This document shows, piece by piece, positions 1 to 4,441 of a DNA stretch of 7,373 nt (its first letter is position 1; every line of letters begins with the position of its first letter). Made by a program: the position numbers and the translations under genes. The notes under the pieces are model-generated. The model saw nothing but the letters and a program-made list of their open reading frames with translations. It ran no database searches and was not told the origin of the DNA. Source of the stretch: JAJISK01 sp046759185 (GTDB lineage: Archaea; Thermoplasmatota; Thermoplasmata; RBG-16-68-12; JAJISG01); assembly GCA_046759185.1 (NCBI GenBank), contig JBHIBO010000050.1, positions 1 through 7,373 on the forward strand, given 5' to 3'.

Positions 1-183
1 CTGGCCTGGCAGTGGTTCCACCTGGTGGGGATGTCGGCCGCCCTCCTCGGCGCCTACGTGGCCGTCCTGGCGGCGCTCCGGGAGTTCCGGAAGGAGGATC
101 TCCGCCTCTTCCTGGACCTCCTCGACCCCCGGAAGATGGCCCGCTACATCCACGGGGAGCTGACGACGAAGGAGATTGAGTAG
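1..183 (+). CDS. C-terminal end of a membrane protein, probable oligosaccharide flippase (partial)
   Basis: Only the last 60 codons are present; the frame is open from base 1 to a TAG at 181-183. The visible part is one hydrophobic helix (about residues 3-27, rich in Leu, Ala, Val, Gly), then a charged tail with FRKEDLRLFLDLLDPRKM and RYIHGEL. That arrangement, a last membrane helix followed by a short basic cytosolic tail with a DLLDPRKM-type motif, resembles the end of archaeal polysaccharide-biosynthesis (Wzx-like) flippases, which move lipid-linked glycans across the membrane. The neighbouring nucleotide-sugar genes fit that role. The evidence is family resemblance of a short tail only, so another polytopic membrane protein is possible. 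It is convergent with rmlA, and the two stop codons touch (TAGCTA at 181-186). Coding status is fairly sure; function is tentative. Confidence 0.5.
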   Translation: MAWQWFHLVGMSAALLGAYVAVLAALREFRKEDLRLFLDLLDPRKMARYIHGELTTKEIE

Positions 184-1257
184 CTAGAGGACGAGGGTAC
201 TGTTCTCGCCGACGATGAGCTGCTGGCCCCGGGGCAGGCGGTTGCTGGCCGCCCGGATGGTGGTGTGGCGGCCGATGAGGCTGTTGACGATCTTGTTCGG
301 CGTCTCGATGACGCTGTCCCCGATGACGATGGAGTCCTCGATGTCCGCCCCCACGAGGTGGCAGCCGTCCCCGACGGCGGTGTAGGGCCCGACGTACGTG
401 TCCGGGCCGATGACGCAATCGCGGCCGATGATGGTGGGGCCCCGCACCACGCTCCCCTCCCGCACGACGGTTTCGGGTCCGATGCGGACACGGCCCTCCA
501 CCTTCCCGCCCTTCTCGACGGTCCCCTCATTGTCCGCCTCCAGGTCATCCAGGAGGAGCCGGTTGGCCTCCAAGATGTCCTCCGGACGGCCCGTGTCCTT
601 CCACCACCCCGTGACCACGTGGGCCATCAGGTCGCCCCCTTCCGTCCGCAGGCGGTCGAGGGCCTCCGTGATCTCCAGCTCGTTCCGCCACGAGGGCTTC
701 AACCGATGGATGACGGGGAAGATGCTCGGGCGGAGGAGGTAGATGCCCGTGAGGGCGAGGTCGCTCTTGGGCTCCTTGGGCTTCTCCTCCAGCGACAGGA
801 CCCGCCCCTCGGCGTCCACGTCCACGACACCGAACCGTTCCGGGTGGGGGACCCGGCTCAGGATGACGCCCGCGTCGTGGCCCTTCGTGAGGAACTCCTC
901 CACCATGGGCCGGATGGAGCCTTTGAGGACGTTGTCCCCCAGGTACACGCAGAACGGGTCCTCCTCCACGAAGGCCTCGGCGCACTGGATGGCGTGGGCG
1001 ATGCCCCGGGGCGCGCCCTGTTCGATGTAGGTGAGGTCCAGGCCCCACTCCGCCCCGGTCCCCAAGGCCTCCCGCACCCGCTCGGGCATGATGTCCCCGA
1101 GGATCACCGCGATGTCCGTGATGCCCGCCTCCCGCAGATCCTCCAGGCAGTACAGAATGTTGGGCTTGTTCGCGATGGGGATGAGCTGCTTGGGGCCCGT
1201 GTGGGTGAGCGGCCGAAGGCGGGTGCCGTGGCCCCCCGACAGGACGACGCCCTTCAC
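184..1257 (-). CDS. rmlA: Glucose-1-phosphate thymidylyltransferase, long form
   Basis: This cytosolic enzyme joins glucose-1-phosphate and dTTP to give dTDP-glucose, the first step of the dTDP-L-rhamnose pathway. The 357-residue protein opens with the nucleotidyltransferase signature GGHGTRLRPLT (residues 8-18), followed by PKQLIPIANKP (22-32). The metal-binding GDN is at 107-109, EEKP at 157-160, and WWKDTGRPEDILEANRLLL at 218-236. From about residue 246 to 340 it has hexapeptide-type repeats (I/V-G-x-x-x-x, for example VIGPDTYVGPYTAVGDG), a left-handed beta helix typical of the long RmlA form and absent from the short bacterial form. Length matches the long-form family. The start is GTG at 1257, overlapping the rmlD stop by four bases (GTGA) and preceded by GGGAGG, so the two genes are co-transcribed and probably translationally coupled. 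Preference for another sugar or nucleotide cannot be excluded. Confidence 0.93.
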   Translation of the reverse strand: MKGVVLSGGHGTRLRPLTHTGPKQLIPIANKPNILYCLEDLREAGITDIAVILGDIMPERVREALGTGAEWGLDLTYIEQGAPRGIAHAIQCAEAFVEEDPFCVYLGDNVLKGSIRPMVEEFLTKGHDAGVILSRVPHPERFGVVDVDAEGRVLSLEEKPKEPKSDLALTGIYLLRPSIFPVIHRLKPSWRNELEITEALDRLRTEGGDLMAHVVTGWWKDTGRPEDILEANRLLLDDLEADNEGTVEKGGKVEGRVRIGPETVVREGSVVRGPTIIGRDCVIGPDTYVGPYTAVGDGCHLVGADIEDSIVIGDSVIETPNKIVNSLIGRHTTIRAASNRLPRGQQLIVGENSTLVL

Positions 1258-2138
1258 TCCGCCTCCCTCATGTGCGCCAACGCCTCCCGCAAGGGACGCG
1301 GCGGGGTATTAAGGCGAACGTTGCGAGACGAGATCAGGCAGGAGTTGACGGGTCGCGGTGCGATGAGCGGTACCCTCGCCATCGTGGTGGGCTCCAGGAG
1401 GTAGCGGGGAAGGTCGAAGACGTCCGTGACGGCCTTTCCGAGTTCCAGGCGCGTGACGCACTCCGGCGCGGCCAGGTGGAGGAAACCCGAGATCGAACGC
1501 GGGGCCAGGTCGAGAATGGCCGACGCGGCCTCGTGGGCGTAGGTAGGCGACACGCGCTGATCCGCGAAAAGAGGCACCCGTTCGGCGCTCCGGAGCCGGG
1601 CCAGGATCCACGTCACGCTGTTCGGCTTGCCTCGGAGGCGGTTCCATCCGTAAAGGGCTGAGAGGCGAAGGATCAGGGCGTCCGAGAGCGTCTCAAGGAC
1701 CCGGACCTCCCCTTCCCGCTTGGAGGCCCCGTAGTGGTTTAGTGGGTTGGGGTCCGCCGCCTCGTCGTAGGGCCCGGCCCTCCCGTCAAAGACGTAGTCG
1801 GTGGAGATGTGAACAAGTCGAACTCTGCGATCGAGGCAGAGTCGGGCCACCGCCCCCGGGCCTTCGCCGTTGACCGGAACGGCCTTGTTCGGAGCCTCCT
1901 CGCAATAGTCCACACCCGTAAGGGCCCCGCACAGCACGACCCAATCCGGTTTCGCCTCGTCAAAAGCCTCCACCAGCGTCGGCGGCTTGGTCAGGTCGGC
2001 TCGGAGCGGGTGAAGGCCTTCCTCGAACAGGGGCGTGGAGTAGTACGTTCCCCAGACCTCGTGCCCACGCTGTCGGGCCTCTTCGGACACGTATTGGCCG
2101 AGAAGACCGCTTGCGCCAATAACGAGGACCCGTGTCAA
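1254..2138 (-). CDS. rmlD: dTDP-4-dehydrorhamnose reductase
   Basis: This cytosolic short-chain dehydrogenase performs the last step of dTDP-L-rhamnose synthesis, the NAD(P)H-dependent reduction of dTDP-4-keto-L-rhamnose. The 294-residue protein has the Rossmann dinucleotide motif GASGLLG at 8-14, STDYVFDG at 112-119 and the catalytic pair in YGASK (Tyr136, Lys140). It also carries RLSALYGW and FADQRVSPTYAHEAA, typical of RmlD. Length is normal for the family. The start is TTG at 2138: an in-frame TAG lies three codons upstream, and the Rossmann strand begins immediately (MTRVLVIGASG), leaving no room for a later start. There is no Shine-Dalgarno site, but a TATA-like box about 26 bases upstream suggests a leaderless message. 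It is the first gene of the rmlD-rmlA unit and diverges from the toxin-antitoxin pair. Confidence 0.92.
   Translation of the reverse strand: MTRVLVIGASGLLGQYVSEEARQRGHEVWGTYYSTPLFEEGLHPLRADLTKPPTLVEAFDEAKPDWVVLCGALTGVDYCEEAPNKAVPVNGEGPGAVARLCLDRRVRLVHISTDYVFDGRAGPYDEAADPNPLNHYGASKREGEVRVLETLSDALILRLSALYGWNRLRGKPNSVTWILARLRSAERVPLFADQRVSPTYAHEAASAILDLAPRSISGFLHLAAPECVTRLELGKAVTDVFDLPRYLLEPTTMARVPLIAPRPVNSCLISSRNVRLNTPPRPLREALAHMREAE
1262..1267 (-). promoter_or_regulatory. Shine-Dalgarno site of rmlA inside the end of rmlD
   Basis: Read on the minus strand, GGGAGG lies four bases before the rmlA GTG. It falls within the last codons of rmlD (Arg-Glu-Ala-Glu-stop). This decides the rmlA start and supports translational coupling between the two genes. 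Confidence 0.6.
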
Positions 2139-2160
2139 CGGCCGCTACATGAGCGAACAG

Positions 2161-2167
2161 CTTAAAC
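2161..2167 (-). promoter_or_regulatory. Putative TATA box for the rmlD-rmlA unit
   Basis: On the minus strand the sequence reads GAGAATCGTTTAAG. The GTTTAAG core is centred about 26 bases before the rmlD TTG, the usual archaeal spacing from TATA box to transcription start, and a purine-rich stretch sits at the expected TFB-recognition position. With no ribosome-binding site before the TTG, this suggests leaderless transcription. It is a short motif match only. Confidence 0.4.
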
Positions 2168-2212
2168 GATTCTCGGACCGCGACTCTAGCGCCTCAGCAA
2201 AGCAGACTACCT

Positions 2213-2237
2213 GTAGTACGAAGAATATAAGTACTAC
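2213..2237 (+). promoter_or_regulatory. Inverted repeat bracketing the toxin-antitoxin TATA box (putative operator)
   Basis: GTAGTAC at 2213-2219 and GTACTAC at 2231-2237 are perfect reverse complements, seven of seven, separated by 11 bases that hold the TATA-like box. A dimeric antitoxin bound here would cover the basal promoter. AbrB/MazE-like and MqsA antitoxins are known to autorepress through palindromes near their promoters, and the downstream antitoxin carries an AbrB-like domain. The repeat is seen directly; the binding is inferred. It also lies about 75 bases from the rmlD start, so it could influence both directions. Confidence 0.55.
2224..2231 (+). promoter_or_regulatory. Putative TATA box for the toxin-antitoxin operon
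   Basis: AATATAAG is centred about 25 bases before the GTG at 2252, with purine-rich CGAAG just upstream as a possible TFB-recognition element. This places transcription start at or next to the first codon, implying a leaderless message. It is the clearest TATA match in the window and lies in a locally AT-rich stretch. Confidence 0.55.
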
Positions 2238-2251
2238 GCGTATTATTCAAA

Positions 2252-2455
2252 GTGCCTCGGATTACCTACTCCCGGCACGCCCGAGAACGAATGGTCCTTC
2301 GGGGCATCTCCCGACATGAGGTCGAAGAGGCGATTCGAAAGGGAAAGAAGCGGATCCAGGATGGAAGGATCGTGGCAACCTACCTCTACTTTGAGGTGGT
2401 CTACGTGGTCGACGACGACGAGGTCCGAGTCATCTCGGTAATCCCCAGGTGGTAG
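2252..2455 (+). CDS. DUF4258-family small protein, probable toxin of a toxin-antitoxin pair
   Basis: This is a 67-residue basic protein. The N-terminal signature YSRHARERMVLRGIS (residues 6-20: His9, Arg13, Met14, Arg17, Gly18, Ile19) followed by HEVEEAI is the hallmark of DUF4258 proteins. The rest fits short beta strands (YLYFEVVYVV, VRVISVIP). DUF4258 proteins are small, RelE/MqsR-like in size and layout, and often sit next to zinc-finger antitoxins; that gives the toxin assignment, but RNase activity is not demonstrated by sequence. The start is GTG, giving the standard family N-terminus, with no Shine-Dalgarno site but a TATA box at the leaderless distance. The stop lies two bases before the antitoxin ATG. 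Toxin-before-antitoxin order matches mqsRA. Base composition looks less GC-rich than the rml genes, consistent with lateral acquisition. Confidence 0.75.
   Translation: MPRITYSRHARERMVLRGISRHEVEEAIRKGKKRIQDGRIVATYLYFEVVYVVDDDEVRVISVIPRW
2447..2453 (+). promoter_or_regulatory. Shine-Dalgarno site choosing the antitoxin ATG
   Basis: AGGTGGT matches the archaeal anti-Shine-Dalgarno core and ends four bases before ATG 2458. An in-frame GTG at 2449 lies inside this motif, so it is unlikely to be the start. The site overlaps the last toxin codons, suggesting coupled translation. Confidence 0.55.
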
Positions 2456-2457
2456 CA

Positions 2458-2793
2458 ATGGCCAAGAAGTGTCCGGTGTGCAAGAAGGGGGACTTGGTTC
2501 CCGGTGAGGTCAAGGAGGAGATGTTTGGCGTCTCCCTCGGAACCTACCCGGCGGATGTGTGTACCGAGTGCGGAGAATCCTACGTCGATGGCGAGACGAT
2601 GGATGCCATCGAATCCAAGGCCAAGGAACTGGGCCTTTGGGGCCTCGCCAAGAAGGTGACCGTCCGGAAGTCTGGCAACTCTCTGGTGGTAAGCATCCCC
2701 GCGGACGTGGCCCGCTTCCTCCATCTCAGAGGCGGAGAGGATGTCCTGCTCCGTCCCGAGGCGAAGCGGAGATTGGTGCTAGAGATCTCGTAG
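2458..2793 (+). CDS. MqsA-like antitoxin: YgiT-type zinc finger fused to an AbrB/MazE-like domain
   Basis: This 111-residue protein has two parts. Residues 1-55 hold a YgiT/MqsA-type zinc finger, with Cys5-Pro-Val-Cys8 and Cys35-Thr-Glu-Cys38 followed by GESYVDGET. Residues about 65-111 (KKVTVRKSGNSLVVSIPADV, then HLRGGEDVLLRP) form a swapped-hairpin AbrB/MazE-type DNA-binding domain, recognised by the KSGNSLVVSIP core. In MqsA the zinc finger contacts the toxin and a separate domain binds DNA; here the DNA-binding part would be AbrB-like instead of the helix-turn-helix of classical MqsA. By analogy it should neutralise the upstream DUF4258 protein and repress the operon at the 2213-2237 inverted repeat; both roles are inferred. 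ATG 2458 is chosen over GTG 2449 because of its Shine-Dalgarno site. It is the second gene of the operon, 49 bases before rmlB. Confidence 0.8.
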   Translation: MAKKCPVCKKGDLVPGEVKEEMFGVSLGTYPADVCTECGESYVDGETMDAIESKAKELGLWGLAKKVTVRKSGNSLVVSIPADVARFLHLRGGEDVLLRPEAKRRLVLEIS

Positions 2794-2796
2794 CGG

Positions 2797-2808
2797 GTTG
2801 CGTGCAAC
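2797..2808. repeat. Short inverted repeat upstream of rmlB
   Basis: GTTGC-GT-GCAAC is a perfect 5-base inverted repeat with a 2-base centre, lying between the antitoxin stop and the TATA-like box of rmlB. The loop is too short for a good RNA hairpin, so it would be a DNA-level site if anything. Chance occurrence is possible. Confidence 0.25.
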
Positions 2809-2812
2809 AAGC

Positions 2813-2819
2813 CTTATTC
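2813..2819 (+). promoter_or_regulatory. Possible TATA box for rmlB
   Basis: CTTATTC is centred about 27 bases before the rmlB ATG at 2843, in an otherwise GC-rich gap with no Shine-Dalgarno site. Spacing suits a leaderless transcript. The match is weak, and rmlB could also be read through from the toxin-antitoxin operon. Confidence 0.3.
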
Positions 2820-2842
2820 GCGTCCCCCTTCCTCACTCCCCC

Positions 2843-3871
2843 ATGGAGCGCCTGCTGGTCACGGGTGGTGCCGGGTTCATTGGCGCCAACTTCGTCCGCC
2901 TCCTGGCGGCGGAGTCCGACTACGATCTCGTGGTTCTCGACAAGCTGACCTACGCAGGGAACCTCGCCAACATCCAAGCGCTCATCGACACCGGGAACGT
3001 GACCTTCCAGCAAGGCGACATCACGGATCCGGGTGCCGTGAAGGGGGCCATGGAGGGCTGCGACGGGGTCGTCCACTTCGCGGCCGAGACCCATGTGGAT
3101 CGCTCCATCTCCGAGGCGGGGACTTTCGTGACCACGGACGTGTACGGGACCTTCGTCCTCCTGGAAGCGGCTCGGCGGCTCGGCGTGGAGCGGTTCCTGC
3201 ACATTTCCACCGACGAGGTCTATGGCGAGGCGGGAGAGATCGATTGCACGGAGGATGCCCCCCTGCGACCCAAGTCGCCGTACGCGGCGAGCAAGGCCGG
3301 GGCCGACCGCCTCGCCTACGCCTACCACGCGACCTACGACTTGCCGGTGGTCATCACCCGATGCGTGAACAACTATGGACCCTGGCAGCACCCGGAAAAG
3401 GCCATCCCCCTCTTCGCCCTGTCCGGCCTCTTCGACATGCCCCTTCCCATCTACGGGACGGGGGAGAACCGCAGGGAGTGGATCCACGCGGAGGATCACT
3501 GCCGTGCGCTTCGCCTCCTCTTGGAGGGGGAGGACCTGGAGGGAAGGGTCTTCAACATCGGCACGGGAGAGCGAAGGTCGACCCTGCAGGTCGCCGAAGC
3601 CGTGTTGCGCGCGCTGGATAGACCCCGTGATCTCATTGCCCTCGTGAACGACCGACCGGGTCACGTTCTGCGCCATGCCGTGGACAGCGCCCGGGTCCGG
3701 ATCGAAACGGGCTGGGCCCCCACTCACACCTTCGAAGCGTCCCTCCCCACCGTGGTGAAGTGGTACGCGAACCACGCCCCCTGGTGGCGGACGACCGTCG
3801 TTGAGTCGGCAAGGGACTACTTCGAGTCGCGCCACCCCGAACTCCTGGCGGCCATCGAGACCCGGTCCTGA
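2843..3871 (+). CDS. rmlB: dTDP-glucose 4,6-dehydratase
   Basis: This cytosolic extended short-chain dehydrogenase converts dTDP-glucose to dTDP-4-keto-6-deoxyglucose, the second step of the rhamnose pathway, using tightly bound NAD. The 342-residue protein has the Rossmann motif TGGAGFIG at 7-14, the AETHVDRSI signature at 81-89, the catalytic triplet Thr123-Asp124-Glu125 in STDEVYG, and Tyr147/Lys151 in YAASK. It also has NNYGPWQHPEK at 176-186 and GENRREWIHAEDHC at 207-220, the substrate-side motif of RmlB. The Thr-Asp-Glu triplet separates RmlB from plain UDP-glucose epimerases. Length is typical. ATG 2843 is chosen because MERLLVTGGAG is the canonical N-terminus; an in-frame TTG at 2798 would add 15 unrelated residues. 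It reads away from the rmlD-rmlA unit with the toxin-antitoxin pair between; no rmlC follows. Confidence 0.94.
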   Translation: MERLLVTGGAGFIGANFVRLLAAESDYDLVVLDKLTYAGNLANIQALIDTGNVTFQQGDITDPGAVKGAMEGCDGVVHFAAETHVDRSISEAGTFVTTDVYGTFVLLEAARRLGVERFLHISTDEVYGEAGEIDCTEDAPLRPKSPYAASKAGADRLAYAYHATYDLPVVITRCVNNYGPWQHPEKAIPLFALSGLFDMPLPIYGTGENRREWIHAEDHCRALRLLLEGEDLEGRVFNIGTGERRSTLQVAEAVLRALDRPRDLIALVNDRPGHVLRHAVDSARVRIETGWAPTHTFEASLPTVVKWYANHAPWWRTTVVESARDYFESRHPELLAAIETRS

Positions 3872-3907
3872 TCCCCGCGCGCTGTCGCCACCTCCATCCT
3901 GGTCTGC

Positions 3908-3920
3908 TGATAACCGGGAG
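3908..3920 (+). promoter_or_regulatory. Upstream element, copy 1 of TGATAACCGGGAG
   Basis: This 13-base sequence recurs exactly at 4318-4330. Both copies are followed by a purine-rich then T-rich stretch (here GAAAGCTATTT) and lie 130 and 124 bases before the ATG of two related exported proteins. A transcription-factor site plus TFB/TATA region is the simplest reading; the start would then fall near 3954, leaving a leader of about 80 bases. The remaining gap between rmlB and the small gene (3872-4037) shows nothing else I can name and no clear terminator for rmlB. Confidence 0.45.
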
Positions 3921-4037
3921 GAAAGCTATTTGCGCCGCCCGGCGGGACCTGGCCCACGAGGTCTCGCAGGACGCCTCCTCGCTCGAGCGCCTGGGAGAAT
4001 CCCCGGGTCCTACTCACCTCGAAGCGGTCATGGTAAC

Positions 4038-4271
4038 ATGCGGGCGCATAACTGGAGGGTTGGCAACCGGCCCACGGATGACGAGAGGGTAAGGACGTGG
4101 CGCGTCGCCCTTCTGACCCTGGGCCTTCTTCTCTCCTCGGTGATCGTCTTGCCCTTCCTGGACCTGGATGCCCCCGTCGCTCCGGCCGGGGCGGTCGAGG
4201 CGGAACGAGCGGCCACGCGGTGCATCGCCGTCGGGAACAACTGGACGTCGTGCCAGAGTGTCACCCGGTAG
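4038..4271 (+). CDS. Short exported protein, truncated tandem paralogue of the downstream surface protein
   Basis: This is a 77-residue protein with a charged N-terminus (residues 1-22), a hydrophobic export segment (about 22-42, ALLTLGLLLSSVIVLPFL), an Ala/Pro-rich probable signal-peptidase region (45-54), and a short mature end with Cys62 and Cys72 around a sequon (NNWTSCQ). Residues 21-73 align without gaps to residues 22-74 of the next gene, 31 of 53 identical by hand, including LPFLD and NWTSCQ. Similarity stops exactly there and a TAG follows four codons later. It shares the upstream 13-base element. It could be a remnant of a duplicated surface gene, a secreted mini-protein, or a cassette for recombination; sequence alone cannot decide. 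The in-frame reading continues upstream to a further ATG at 3801 inside rmlB, but that part is low-complexity shadow, so ATG 4038 is preferred. No Shine-Dalgarno site is visible. Confidence 0.6.
   Translation: MRAHNWRVGNRPTDDERVRTWRVALLTLGLLLSSVIVLPFLDLDAPVAPAGAVEAERAATRCIAVGNNWTSCQSVTR
4098..4256 (+). repeat. Duplicated signal-segment and cysteine-motif block, copy 1
   Basis: These 53 codons encode the export helix and the two-cysteine NWTSCQ motif. They match 4505-4663 codon for codon without a gap at about 58% amino-acid identity. DNA similarity is lower and concentrated at conserved codons (for example TCGTGCCAGA against TCGTGTCAGA), so the duplication is not recent. Confidence 0.65.
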
Positions 4272-4317
4272 CGCCTGGGGGAACGGGTCGAACCGGCCCT
4301 GGGAACAGCGCCCCTCG

Positions 4318-4330
4318 TGATAACCGGGAG
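4318..4330 (+). promoter_or_regulatory. Upstream element, copy 2 of TGATAACCGGGAG
   Basis: This is the exact second copy of the element at 3908-3920, followed by ACAACTTTTTTCC, where the T-rich run could serve as the TATA region with transcription starting near 4365. The same T6 run (4336-4341) could alternatively help terminate the small upstream gene. The rest of the 4272-4441 gap holds no gene or strong hairpin that I can see. Confidence 0.45.
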
Positions 4331-4441
4331 ACAACTTTTTTCCAGGCGTGGCTAGCAGTTGCACGTGTGTTCCTCGATCACCGGTCTTCGGACGGTTGCC
4401 GTTCGAGGGAGGGACGAACCCAGAATTCCGGTGCAGATCGC

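Noticed and set aside
265..1404. Plus-strand ORF (379 codons) across rmlA
   Set aside because: It is antisense to an unambiguous RmlA. Its composition (Asp, Ala, Arg, Val, Pro, His) is biased and it crosses the rmlA-rmlD junction.
2149..2319. 56-codon plus-strand ORF (MSEQLKRF...) starting in the divergent control region
   Set aside because: It overlaps the promoter elements and the toxin start in another frame, has no ribosome-binding site and shows no recognisable motif.
2798..2842. TTG 2798 as an earlier start of rmlB
   Set aside because: It would add 15 residues before a canonical RmlB N-terminus and covers the TATA-like region; ATG 2843 fits the family.
2726..3835. Long minus-strand ORF (369 codons) opposite rmlB
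   Set aside because: It is antisense to a clear RmlB with all catalytic motifs. Its translation is rich in Gly, Arg, Val and His with no recognisable domain, as expected from high GC at third positions.
3801..4037. Upstream extension of the 77-residue gene to ATG 3801
   Set aside because: The extra residues overlap the 3' end of rmlB in another frame, are Pro/Arg/Ser-rich and would put a long charged region before the export helix.
4336..4341. T6 run as a terminator of the small gene
   Set aside because: Possible, but its counterpart behind the first copy of the 13-base element is CTATTT rather than a T-run, so a promoter role is favoured for both.
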